The notes: generated by a model not told the origin, from the letters alone. Positions 1 through 7,363 are shown, counted from the stretch's first letter. The stretch is 10,007 bases of DNA from Eimeria necatrix (GCF_000499385.1 NW_013654400.1:15001-25007); one strand, 5' to 3'. Program-made: numbers and translations.

Positions 1-73
1 AGCAGCAACAGCTGGCGTTGCGGTACAGTGTCCTAACGGGCCCCAAAGAAGCAGCAGCGTCCTGCTTCTGCAG

Positions 74-115
<42 letters not shown>

Positions 116-659
116 TTGCTGCTGTTTTCTCCGTCCTTGTCGCTTCCTGAGACTGCTGCTGTTGCTGCTGTCGTTGCGGTTGTTCTTGTTGCTGCTGTTG
201 CTGCTGCTGCTGCTATTGATGCTGCTGCTGCTCACCCCTGCCAACATCAGCTGCAGTACTGATGCATGTCTGGCTGCAGCTGCTGCTTCCAGAGACTGGA
301 AACAACTTCTCAATCTGCTGCTGTTGCTGCTGCTGCTGCCGCTGCTGCTGTTGCCGCTCCTGCTGCTCTCGCTGCTGCTGTTTTGAGGCGGCGTGTCTGC
401 GGAGCAGAGCAGCCCGAAGAAGGCCTCCAGCAGCAGCAGCTGCTGCTGCTGCTGCAGTTACTACTGCTGCCGTCGTTTGCCTACAGTGGGGAGCGCTGCT
501 GTTGCTGCTGCTGTTGCTGCTGCTGTTGCTGCTGCAGCAGAAGGCACGACTGCGCAGGAAGCAGGAGAGAGCTGCTGCTGCTGCTGGGACAGATATATTT
601 CAGACAAAGCTCGCACAAAAATGCCAGTGTCGCAGTATTTTTTGCTGCACATGTAGTGT

Positions 660-693
<34 letters not shown>

Positions 694-819
694 GCAGCAG
701 CAGCAGCATCGGCTGCAGTCCGTGCCTCGCTGCACGCCGCTGCCCCACAGGAGGAGCAGCAGCAGCAGCACATCGGATGCATCTTATTAATGTATTATTT
801 CATTGTTGTCAACATTTGA
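1..819 (+). CDS. Unresolved exon islands of a possible upstream gene (partial)
   Basis: This stretch is mostly CTG/CAG repeat, but several islands read like protein. They are LALRYSVLTGPKEAAAS near 18-62, DACLAAAAASRDWKQLLN near 261-315, EEGLQQQQLLLLL followed by PSFAYS near 415-486, and KARLRRKQER followed by GTDIFQTKLAQK near 541-620. The islands lie in different frames, so they would need introns between them. I could not find a set of splice sites that joins them in phase. Two possible ends are visible: one frame runs to a TGA at 817-819, another to a TAA at 788-790. The product is not recognised. The most economical reading is the 3' part of a + strand gene entering from the left edge, but all of this could also be non-coding repeat DNA. 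Confidence 0.28.
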
Positions 820-1081
820 ATTCGCTGCGAAATTCAGCAGCAGCAGCAGCAGCAGCAGCTGCTGCTGCTGCTGTTGCTGCTTTTGCATCAGTAGATCTGG
901 CACACGCTCACTCAAGCCCAGCCGCAACCGCAGCTGCAGCAGCAGCAGCAAAGTTTAATAGAGTACTTTTCAGCAGCAAATAAATAAGCAGCAGCAGCAG
1001 CAGCAGCAACACAATACCTACTACTGCTGCTGCTGCTGCTGCTGCCCACCAGGTAGAAGCTGCGCCCGCCCTCGAGATTCC
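820..1081. other. Intergenic / UTR stretch with CAG and CTG tracts
   Basis: No coding island stands out. There are short CAG and CTG tracts near 835-875, 940-950 and 988-1044. An AATAAA-like polyadenylation hexamer lies near 979-984, followed by a further overlapping AAATAA. In the frame of the downstream gene there is a TAG at 959-961 and no ATG before 1082, which helps to fix the downstream start. No clear promoter element is visible. Confidence 0.4.
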
Positions 1082-1221
1082 ATGCCGTGTTCTGCTGCTG
1101 CAGCCGCTGCTGCTGCTGCTGTTAAAGGCGTAGCAGGACCACGAGCAGCAGCAGCAGCAGCAAGAGCAGCAGCAGCGAGGGCTGCTGCAGCAGGGCGAAG
1201 ATTCCCCAGAAGCCAGCGTCC

Positions 1222-1260
<39 letters not shown>

Positions 1261-1477
1261 TCGTGTCAAACAGCAGCAGCAAGAGCAGCCGCAGCAGCAA
1301 AATCTCCCTTCCCCTTTTCTTTTGCGTGGCCTAAATAGCGATGCTCGCACGAGCCGGCTGCTGCTGCTGCTGCAGCAGCTAGATGCAGCAGCAGCAACAG
1401 CAGCAGCAGGCCCTGCTGCTGCGCCCTTTCAGCAGAAACGCGCAATCTCTTTCATTTCTCGGTGGAAATTATCTCAG

Positions 1478-1516
<39 letters not shown>

Positions 1517-2041
1517 ACAGGAGCTCCACCCACCGAGGAAGAGCAAGCAGCTGGCCACAACGGGAGCAGCAGCAGCAGCAGCAGCAGCAGCAACGGCAGC
1601 AGTGAGCGCCCCGCTGACGCAAGACATTCAGCAGCTCTTGAGAACGCTCAGGAGCAGCAGCAGCAAGCAGCAGCAGCAGCAGCAGGCAGTGAACCAGCAG
1701 CAGACGCACCAAACAGCAGCAGCAGCAGCAGCAGCAGTAGTAGCAGCAACAGCAGCTGGCAGGGGTTGACAGATCGTTTGCTGCCTTTGCGTCGTTCTGC
1801 AGCTGCAGCTGCGGATGCTGCAGCAGCAGATACTGCTGCAGCAGATGCTGCTGCAGCAGATGCTGCTGCAGCAGGTGCTGCTGCAGCAAGGAGTCACGCA
1901 GCAAGGTCTGCCGCCGTCGCAGCAGAAGCAGCAGCAGCAGAGGCAGCAGCAGCAGCAGCCGCAGACCCAGCAGCAAAAGAACAAGCTGCTGCGGCTGGGC
2001 AGCATGCAGCGCGGAACCCTGAAGCGCTGCCCAGATCAGCA

Positions 2042-2083
<42 letters not shown>

Positions 2084-2225
2084 CCGTTAGGTGCTGCAGC
2101 TGCTTGGCGGCAGCCGCAGCAGCTGCAGCAAGAGCTGCTGCACTTGCTGCAGCGAGCAGCAGCACTTGAACGCAGCATTGTGAACAGCAGGAGAAAGCCC
2201 CTTGTGCTGATACTGGCGGGGGCAG
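1082..2225 (+). CDS. Exon 1: N-terminal Ala/Gln/Ser-rich region (residues 1-381)
   Basis: The ATG is the first Met after an in-frame TAG at 959-961. The first 60 or so residues contain about eight Lys/Arg and no Asp/Glu among many Ala. Non-repeat islands that support this frame include NLPSPFLLRGLNSDARTSRL, RAISFISRWK, TGAPPTEEEQAAGHNG, SERPADARHSAALENAQE and SWQGLTDRLLPLRR, separated by runs of Ala, Gln and Ser. The last part becomes less repetitive: ELLHLLQRAAALERSIVNSR, then KPLVLILAGA, just before donor G|GTAAGA at 2226. The exon ends in phase 1. The weak point is 1803-2090, where another frame also looks coding. An undetected intron in this very long exon cannot be excluded. Confidence 0.6.
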
Positions 2226-2233
2226 GTAAGAGG

Positions 2234-2291
<58 letters not shown>

Positions 2292-2407
2292 GGCTTGAAC
2301 TTACTGCGTCCTCAGCTTTCCGATGCTCCACTTGCTGTTGCTGCTGCTGCTGCTTTCTTGAGTTTGCTGCGGCCCCCGCACCTCAGTGCCCGTCCTGCTG
2401 GTGGCGT

Positions 2408-2443
<36 letters not shown>

Positions 2444-2576
2444 AGCTGCTGTTGCTGCTGCTGCAGTGGTGGCCCAGTGGGAGCGGGTGCGGCGGCGCGT
2501 GGGGATTGAAGGGGCCGAAGTTATTAAAGAGGGAATGAAGAGTCAGCAGCTGCAGTTCACAGGTCAGCAGCAAACC

Positions 2577-2643
<67 letters not shown>

Positions 2644-2746
2644 TGCGTCTCGTTTGCTGCGGCTTCCGCTGGCTCCTTTTGTTCCTTTCTACTGTTTCTT
2701 TTGTCTCCTTTTGTCTCTCTTTTCCCTCCTTGGGCCTTCTTTTTCG

Positions 2747-2777
<31 letters not shown>

Positions 2778-2883
2778 TCTGCTGCTATTGCTGCTGCTGC
2801 AGTGCGCACTGTGTCTCTGGTGTATCTCTAGCTGCGGAGTTCTCCAAGCAGCTGCTAGACGATATACTTTCAGACAAAAACGT

Positions 2884-2934
<51 letters not shown>

Positions 2935-3060
2935 CAGTAGCAACAGAAGCAGCAGCAACCGAAGCAACAGCAAAAGCAGCAGCAGCAGCAGCAGCAGCAA
3001 TATTAGCAGCACGAGTGCTGGCAGCGGCGCCAACAGCTTTCGCAGCAGCAGCTGCAGCAA

Positions 3061-3092
<32 letters not shown>

Positions 3093-3276
3093 AGGGGACT
3101 GCGGGTTTGCTGCTGCGTGTGGGGTGTATGTACAGCTGCAGCAGCAAGCCAGCCGCTGGCTGCTGTCTTTTCTGGAAGACAACAGAGAAGCTTTTGCTGC
3201 TGCTCTTTCCGGTTTGCTGCAGACGGACGTGCTGCAGCAGTCCGTCTACGCTTTGGCCCTCAACCTCCTCAAGTCA

Positions 3277-3338
<62 letters not shown>

Positions 3339-3448
3339 AGCTGCTGCTGCTGCTGTTTCTCTTGTCTCTTATTGTTTTCACCTTTAGCTTCTCCTGTGTC
3401 TCTTTTTTGCGGGTTATCTTGCCGCCTGTTCTGCTGCCTCCCCACATC

Positions 3449-3500
<52 letters not shown>

Positions 3501-3909
3501 CAGTTATTTGTCCACCAATGAGGCAGCACAAAAGAGCATCTCCGACTTGCTGGTCTACGCCATTTTCCTGTGAGTCCTCAACTTGCTGCTGCTGCTGCTG
3601 CTCCTGCTGCTGCTGCAGCATCTCCTGCTGCTGTTGCTGCAGCCTCTCCTGCTGCTGCTCCTGCTGCTGCTTGTGCTGCTGCCGTGTGTCTTTATCTCTT
3701 CTTTTTCGACTTTGATTTGCAGCACTTTGTTTATTCTTTTTCTTTTATTTATTTATTTATTTTCCAATCTTTTATATTTTTATTTATTTCTTTGCATTTA
3801 TTTATTTTCTTTTTGCTGCAGCCCTTCGGCGCAAACTGCTGCTGCTCTTTGGGTCTCTTCAATCTTCAGCAGACAAGACGTAGCAGAAGCAGCGCGGGCT
3901 TTTGTGTAC

Positions 3910-3959
<50 letters not shown>

Positions 3960-4740
3960 GGTTGCTGCTGCTGCTGCAGTTGCTGCTGCTGCTGGCTCTG
4001 CTGCTGCGGCTGTTGCGGGTATAGCTGCTGCTTCTGTGGCTGTTGCTGGTATTGCTGCTGCAGCTGCTGTTGGCACTGCTGCTGCAGCTGTTGCTGGTAC
4101 TGCTGCTGCAGCTGTTGTTGGTACTGCTGCTGCAGCTGTTGCTGGTATTGCTGCTGCAGCTGTTGCTGGTACTGCTGCTGCAGCTGTTGCTGGTACTGCT
4201 GCTGCAGCTGTTGCTGCTGTTGCTGGTACTGCTGCTGTTGCTGCTGCTGCTGTTGCTTCCCTGTTGTTAAATTCGTTGCAGCTACTGCAAGTAACAGTGT
4301 GTGCGTTCTCGCTGCTGCTGCTGCCGCTGCTGCTGCTGCTGCTGCTGCTGCTGCGTTGTGATGTTTGCTGCAGTGCTAATGAAGTTTTAAATAACTCTTA
4401 TTTGTATGACCAGCTTTGCCTCACTGTGAGCAGCAGGAAAACTTTACTTTTAGGTTCTGCTGCTGCTGCTGCTGCTGCTGCTGGCATGCTGCAGCAGCTG
4501 CTGTTGCTGCTGGGCCTGCCCATCGCTGAGTTTGTGCATGCTCTGTAGATTTCATCATCAAAGTGGCAGCAGCTGCAGCAACTGCAACAGCAGCAGCAAC
4601 AGCAGCAGCAGCAGCAGCAGCAGCAAATGCCTTGTTTGCTTCGCAGCTGGCCCGGGCCTCGTGGGACGTTTTGCAAATGGAAACAACAACTGCCTTATCT
4701 CGAGATGTAGTCATGCAGGTCCTGCTGCTGTTGCTGCTGT

Positions 4741-4778
<38 letters not shown>

Positions 4779-4893
4779 CTTCTGCTCTTGTTGCTTCTGT
4801 TGCTGCTGCTTCTGTTGCTGCTGCTGTCAACCATGGTTATTCTTGTTGCTATCGTTGGCGTTCAAGGAGGTGCTGCTGTCTGGCGTTCATGTG

Positions 4894-4937
<44 letters not shown>

Positions 4938-5573
4938 AGGTGTTGAAGGACCCTGAGCTACAGGACTACGCGACTACGCTGCTGTGGCAGATATTCAAAT
5001 CTGTGTTGCAGCTGCGCTGGTACGTCAGCAGCAGCAGCAGCAGCAGCAGCAAAAACAGCAGCAGCAGCAAACGTAGCGGCAGCTTTCTGGGTCCAGTGCA
5101 TGTGCTACTGCTGCTGCTGCTGCTGTTTTGGTTTCTTGCTTTTAACGCAGGCTTGGAAATCGCAGCAGCAGCAGCAGCAGCAGCGAGCCGTCAGCAGCAA
5201 CAGCAGCAGCAGAAGCTGGCCCGTCATCTTCACAGCAAGCAGCTGCAGCAAGCGAAGAGGCAATTGCTGCTGCTGGTGCTGGCCCCGAGCGGCTGCAGCA
5301 GCTGCTGCTGCTAGATGATTTGCTGCTGCAGTACGGCGACAGCAGCGGGCTTGCCAACGGAGGTAAGCTGTTCTTCCCGTTGCTGCTGCTGCTGCTGCTG
5401 CTGCTGCAGTTTGCGCTGCTGCTGCTGCAGCTCCGGCTGCCAGCGCGCACAGTTTTGCTGCCCTTTCGGGTGTGTGCTGAGGTGCTGCTGCAGAGGCTGC
5501 TCTGCTGCAGCAGCTGCGCCTGGGGCTCAAGAGCCGCATAACAGCAGCGCAGCAGCAACAGCAACAGCAGCAA

Positions 5574-5608
<35 letters not shown>

Positions 5609-5918
5609 GGACACTCCGCCTAGAGACGTAGACGAAACTCCTGGCGCTCCAGGCAGCGATGGCTCGAGGAAGCAGGAGCAGCAGCAGCAGGAGCAGCAGC
5701 AGCAAGCACAGCAGCAGCAGCAGGAGAAGCAGCAGCACGAGCAGCAGCAGCAGGAACAGCAGCAGCAGCAGCAGCAGCTGGCCTGTCAAGAGACAGAGAC
5801 AAATCATTCCGAAGATAAGAGCGAACTGAACGAGCAGCAGCTGCATCAGGAACAGCAGCAGCAGCAGCAGCAGGGTGTGCAGCAGACTGCTAAGGAGGGG
5901 CAACAGGAAGATTCTATT

Positions 5919-5956
<38 letters not shown>

Positions 5957-6245
5957 CGGAGGCAGTAAGGACGTGCTGCAGCCGATTCAGCAGCAGCACT
6001 TGGATGCTGCAGAGCAGCTGCTCGAAACAGATGGGCAAGGACTGCAGCAGCAGCAGCAGCAGCAGCCAGGAAAGGCAGAAGCAGCAGAAGCAGCAGCGCC
6101 TGCCACTGTTTCTGCGGGTGCTGCAGCAGCAGAAGAAGCAGCAGCAGCAGCAGAAACAGCAGAAGCAGCAGCAGGAAGCCCAACGGGCCAGACGGAATCT
6201 GCTGCTCCGGAGCGACACGACAGCGGCCCCGCAGCAGCTATATTA

Positions 6246-6283
<38 letters not shown>

Positions 6284-6770
6284 GCCATCTTCCGAAGGAG
6301 GTCCAGGCGCTGCAGCTTCTGAAGCAGAGACAACTCCAGAGACAACAGCAACAGCAGCAAGTGCAGCAGCAGCAGCAGCAAAAGCTGCTGTCATCTCCGT
6401 CGGCGGGGCGCTGCTGCGGGCAGGCCTGCGAGCGTTTCAGGGGACAGCAGCAGCAGCACATGCTGCTGCTGCTGCTGTGTCACTTTTGGCTTATGCGTCG
6501 GAGCTGGATCTGCTGCTGCAGCAGCTGGAGGAAGACGAGGAGCAGCAGCTGCAGCAGCAGCAGGACTTGCTGCTGCTGCAGCAGCACGGAGAAGCAGCAA
6601 GCGAGCCCGCAGGAGCTGCTGCTGAGCTCCGTCAGCTGGCAGCAGCAGCGTGGGCGATGATTAGGGCACAGGCTCATTTGCTGCTGCTGCAAAGGCACAG
6701 CAGCAGCAGCAGCAGCAACAGAAACGCCAGCAGCAGCAGCAGCAACGAGGAGACAGGAGAGCTCCAGTAA
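1082..6770 (+). CDS. Multi-exon gene for an Ala/Gln/Ser-rich protein with a helical-repeat core, function unknown
   Basis: Proposed exons are 1082-2225, 2293-2400, 2467-2562, 2832-2881, 3136-3272, 3504-3569, 3822-3905, 4374-4453, 4549-4718, 4940-5019, 5151-5362 and 5482-6770. They sum to 3,516 nt, or 1,171 residues plus a TAA stop. All introns are GT-AG and the codon phase agrees at all 11 junctions, which chance would rarely give. Donors include GTAAGA, GTAAGC (twice), GTACGT (twice) and GTGAGT; those of introns 2, 8 and 9 are weak. Domains in order: a basic Ala/Arg-rich start and HAAR region (1 to about 355), a helical core (about 360-671), a Ser/Ala linker (672-742), and a Gln/Ala-rich tail (743-1171). 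No family is recognised. The core has the texture of an alpha-solenoid, which suggests a scaffold or protein-binding role by inference only. The basic, acid-free first 60 or so residues could act as an organelle presequence. Confidence 0.72.
1803..2090 (+). other. Competing open frame inside exon 1
   Basis: Shifted against the exon 1 frame, this stretch reads LQLRMLQQQILLQQ, then Leu/Gln repeats, then KNKLLRLGSMQRGTLKRC, then poly-Gln, and stops at TAG 2088-2090. It starts just after an acceptor-like TTCTGCAG (1795-1802), and its non-repeat part has mostly G or C at third codon positions. The chosen frame reads ADAAAAD-type repeats and joins the downstream gene without a break. I found no usable donor before the TAG that would link this frame to exon 2. 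It may be an alternative 3' end, an alternative exon or a shadow. Confidence 0.25.
1815..1890 (+). repeat. 15-bp tandem repeat in exon 1
   Basis: About five copies of a 15-bp unit, CTGCTGCAGCAGATG with small changes (ATA and GTG variants). Each unit contains the palindrome CTGCAG. In the exon 1 frame it encodes a 5-residue repeat of the AAAAD type. In the competing frame it encodes LLQQM. Confidence 0.8.
2226..2292 (+). other. Intron 1
   Basis: A 67-nt intron with donor GTAAGA and acceptor GGAG, filled with an almost pure CTG run. The G before it and the GC after it form a GGC codon. The length is not a multiple of three, and reading through would give poly-Cys, so splicing is well supported. 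Confidence 0.75.
2293..2400 (+). CDS. Exon 2 (residues 382-417)
   Basis: Encodes GLNLLRPQLSDAPLAV, then an Ala run, then FLSLLRPPHLSARPA. With the end of exon 1 this gives two short hydrophobic stretches that could be a helical hairpin, though they are shorter than typical membrane spans. It may run straight on into exon 3, because the proposed intron 2 is open and in frame. Confidence 0.65.
2401..2466 (+). other. Intron 2, or retained poly-Ala coding insert
   Basis: This is 66 nt, begins with a weak donor GTGGCG and ends at a CTG run plus CAG. It is a multiple of three and fully open in the reading frame, adding GGVAS and an Ala run if retained. It may be a true intron, an optional one, or simply coding. 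Confidence 0.4.
2467..2562 (+). CDS. Exon 3 (residues 418-449)
   Basis: Encodes VVAQWERVRRRVGIEGAEV followed by IKEGMKSQQLQFT. It is a charged, repeat-free helical segment and strong evidence for coding. The exon ends CACAG before donor GTCAGC in phase 1, and the next exon begins with CT to complete an Ala codon. Confidence 0.8.
2563..2831 (+). other. Intron 3
   Basis: A 269-nt intron with donor GTCAGC and a pyrimidine-rich acceptor ending TATCTCTAG. It contains two CTG runs around a T/C-rich middle (2680-2750). Confidence 0.7.
2832..2881 (+). CDS. Exon 4 (residues 450-466)
   Basis: A 50-nt exon between acceptor TCTCTAG and donor GTAAGC. It encodes AEFSKQLLDDILSDKN and ends in phase 0. It carries the start of the first helical-repeat motif, which is completed in exon 5. 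Confidence 0.8.
2882..3135 (+). other. Intron 4, with sense-strand CAG repeats
   Basis: A 254-nt intron with donor GTAAGC and acceptor TATGTACAG. It is the only intron dominated by CAG rather than CTG on the sense strand. Confidence 0.7.
3136..3272 (+). CDS. Exon 5 (residues 467-511): helical core
   Basis: Encodes ASRWLLSFLEDNREAF, then AALSGLLQTDVLQQSVYAL, then ALNLL. It is free of repeats, amphipathic and the clearest protein-like stretch in the window. It starts in phase 0 after TGTACAG and ends with AA before donor GTCAGC. The first T of exon 6 completes an Asn codon. Confidence 0.85.
3273..3503 (+). other. Intron 5
   Basis: A 231-nt intron with donor GTCAGC and acceptor TTTGTGCAG. Long CTG runs near 3277-3355 and 3453-3494 flank a T/C-rich middle. 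Confidence 0.7.
3504..3569 (+). CDS. Exon 6 (residues 512-533)
   Basis: A 66-nt exon encoding YLSTNEAAQKSISDLLVYAIF. The donor is GTGAGT, and the CT left over is completed by C from exon 7 to give Leu. It continues the helical texture of exon 5. Confidence 0.8.
3570..3821 (+). other. Intron 6
   Basis: A 252-nt intron with donor GTGAGT and acceptor TTTTTGCTGCAG. The first part is CTG-rich. The second part (3690-3810) is T-rich with TTTATTTATT repeats, like the distal AT-rich segment. Confidence 0.75.
3822..3905 (+). CDS. Exon 7 (residues 534-561)
   Basis: Encodes PSAQTAAALWVSSIFSRQDV and then AEAARAF. The donor is GTACGT at 3906. The GT left in phase 2 is completed by T from exon 8 to give Val. 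Confidence 0.78.
3906..4373 (+). other. Intron 7, carrying a minisatellite
   Basis: At 468 nt this is the longest intron. Donor GTACGT, acceptor GTTTGCTGCAG. It contains CTG runs and the 24-bp tandem repeat at 4040-4207. Many CTGCAG acceptor-like sites lie inside it, so cryptic splicing is conceivable. Confidence 0.7.
4040..4207 (+). repeat. 24-bp minisatellite, seven copies, in intron 7
   Basis: Seven full copies of a unit made of CTGTTGCTGGTA followed by CTGCTGCTGCAG, with a few point changes (GTATTG, GGCACT, TTGTTG). A shorter variant continues to about 4250. The unit is 8 codons long, so all + frames stay open. This explains several long ORFs here, which are not genes. Confidence 0.92.
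4374..4453 (+). CDS. Exon 8 (residues 562-588)
   Basis: Encodes ANEVLNNSYLYDQLCLT and then VSSRKTLLL. It ends with G before a weak donor GTTCTG. An earlier, stronger-looking GTGAGC lies inside the exon but would put the downstream exon out of phase. Either use may occur in vivo. Confidence 0.68.
4454..4548 (+). other. Intron 8
   Basis: A 95-nt intron with CTG repeats, weak donor GTTCTG and acceptor GCTCTGTAG. Read-through would reach the TAG at the acceptor. An alternative in-frame acceptor, GCTGAG at 4530, would add 6 residues. Confidence 0.6.
4549..4718 (+). CDS. Exon 9 (residues 589-645)
   Basis: Encodes FIIKV, a long Ala/Thr run, then ANALFASQLARASWDVLQME and TTTALSRDVVMQ. It ends in phase 0 at ATGCAG before the weak donor GTCCTG. 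The Ala run interrupts otherwise complex helical sequence, as is typical of coccidian homopolymer insertions. Confidence 0.75.
4719..4939 (+). other. Intron 9
   Basis: A 221-nt intron of CTG/CTT repeat on both sides of a complex middle (4828-4895). Donor GTCCTG is weak. The acceptor is a CTG run ending in CAG. Confidence 0.65.
4940..5019 (+). CDS. Exon 10 (residues 646-671): helical core
   Basis: Encodes VLKDPELQDYATTLLWQIF followed by KSVLQLR. It starts in phase 0 directly after a (CTG)n-CAG acceptor. It ends in TG before donor GTACGT, and the next exon supplies G for a Trp codon. The stretch aligns with the helical-repeat motif of exons 4-5. Confidence 0.85.
5020..5150 (+). other. Intron 10
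   Basis: A 131-nt intron with donor GTACGT and acceptor TTTTAACGCAG. A CAG tract is followed by a CTG tract, so the transcript could fold into a CAG/CUG hairpin. Confidence 0.72.
5151..5362 (+). CDS. Exon 11 (residues 672-742): Ser/Ala linker and Leu-rich helix
   Basis: Encodes LGNR, a Ser run, EPSAATAAAEAGPSSS, then ASEEAIAAAGAGPERLQQLL, then DDLLLQYGDSSGLANG. This frame is open from the acceptor to donor GTAAGC at 5363. The other two + frames meet a TAG or TAA, or give basic nonsense. The frame is also the one demanded by the phase of exon 10. Confidence 0.78.
5363..5481 (+). other. Intron 11
   Basis: A 119-nt intron with donor GTAAGC and CTG runs in the first half. The acceptor is GTGCTGAG at 5481 or TGCTGCAG at 5493. 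Both give the same frame and differ by four residues. A TGA in the exon 12 frame at 5478-5480 shows that splicing is needed. Confidence 0.68.
5482..6770 (+). CDS. Exon 12: Gln/Ala-rich C-terminal region (residues 743-1171)
   Basis: The last exon codes for about 429 residues. It opens with AEAALLQQLRLGLKSRITAA, then poly-Gln. Complex islands between the runs support the frame: DTPPRDVDETPGAPGSDGSR, ETETNHSEDKSELNEQQ, TAKEGQQEDSIQ, ILQ-type Leu/Gln segments, and GSPTGQTESAAPERHDSGP. The later part is helical and Ala-rich (ISVGGALLRAGLRAFQG, SLLAYASELDLLLQQLEEDE). It ends with ELRQLAAAAWAMIRAQAHLL, a Ser/Asn tail and GELQ before TAA 6768-6770. Its Glu- and Asp-containing poly-Gln stretches may form coiled coil or disordered sequence. 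No stop interrupts the frame. Confidence 0.8.
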
Positions 6771-7130
6771 CAGCAAAAGCAGCAGGAGCAGCAGCTGCTG
6801 CAGCTGTTTACCCCGAAGGAATCTGTTTACTGGCAGCAAATTAGTAATCCCCTGCTTCCCTAAGCTGCAGCAGCAGCAGCAGCAGCAATGAGACAAGGCT
6901 AAGACCCCCTGCTGCTTCTTCTGCCGCTGCTGCTGTCGACAGCAGCAGCAGCAGCAGCGGCAGCGTGATAGACAACTGTAGAGCTGCAGCGTTCGGCAGT
7001 AGTTAGCCCCGTCTGCAGCAGCAGCAGCTGCAGCAGCAGCAGCTGCAGCTGCAGCAGCAGCAGCAGCAGCAGCTCCAGCATTTGTGTGGGGCCCCCGGGG
7101 CCCCTAAACAGCAGGGGCCCCCTCTGGATT
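6771..7130. other. 3' flank of the gene with CAG/CTG tracts
   Basis: No further coding island is convincing. CAG tracts lie near 6870-6890, 6940-6965 and 7014-7080, with CTGCAG palindromes between them. This is probably 3' UTR and spacer. A minus-strand ORF over 6899-7081 is only Leu/Gln/Ala repeat. Confidence 0.45.
7088..7122. repeat. GGGGCCCC cluster at the left edge of the AT-rich segment
   Basis: GGGGCCCCCGGGGCCCC at 7088-7104 and AGGGGCCCCC at 7113-7122 are self-complementary and mutually complementary. They resemble the long GC block at 9784-9905. Confidence 0.75.
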
Positions 7131-7299
7131 TTTCTTCATAACTTTGGCAGTTTGTTAATTGTCTTTGTGCAGCAGCAAAAATGGAATTGATGGAAAATAG
7201 AATAAATGAAATTAAAAATAAAATGCAGAAATATAAAAAGTGGAAAAAGGTTTTTAAATAAAATTTTAATTAAATAATTTATTCAAATTAGTGGAAGAA

Positions 7300-7363
7300 A
7301 TGCGCAGAGATGCGGTAGCCAGGATGCTGCTGCAGCATATGCGCGCCGCTGCAACAAATGCGT

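Noticed and set aside
2190..2240. A possible P-loop in KPLVLILAGAGK
   Set aside because: The Gly/Lys pattern is not GxxxxGK[ST], and the Lys falls in intron 1 after donor GTAAGA. The spliced protein reads AGAGLNLL.
461..2331. Long minus-strand ORFs rich in Leu, Cys, Ala or Gln across the CAG region
   Set aside because: CTG/CAG repeats are open in all six frames. These ORFs lack complex islands and oppose the phase-consistent + strand gene.
3136..3272. Similarity of exon 5 to the N-terminal region of transportin-3/importin-13 karyopherins (A-x-x-WL pattern followed by an AF helix and a Gln-Ser/Ala helix)
   Set aside because: The resemblance is only the general texture of helical repeats. Upstream and downstream exons do not fit a karyopherin, so I do not use it as an annotation.
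3583..4548. A 321-residue + strand ORF
   Set aside because: It is exons 7 and 8 of the main gene read through introns 6 and 7. Intron 7 is the minisatellite, and the poly-Ala part is repeat translation. The Tyr/Phe/Leu-rich section comes from TTTATT repeats in intron 6.
5142..6218. A 358-residue minus-strand ORF, Leu/Ser/Cys-rich
   Set aside because: It is antisense to exons 11 and 12, which carry diverse charged residues in the + frame. The minus-strand reading is almost all repeat-derived.
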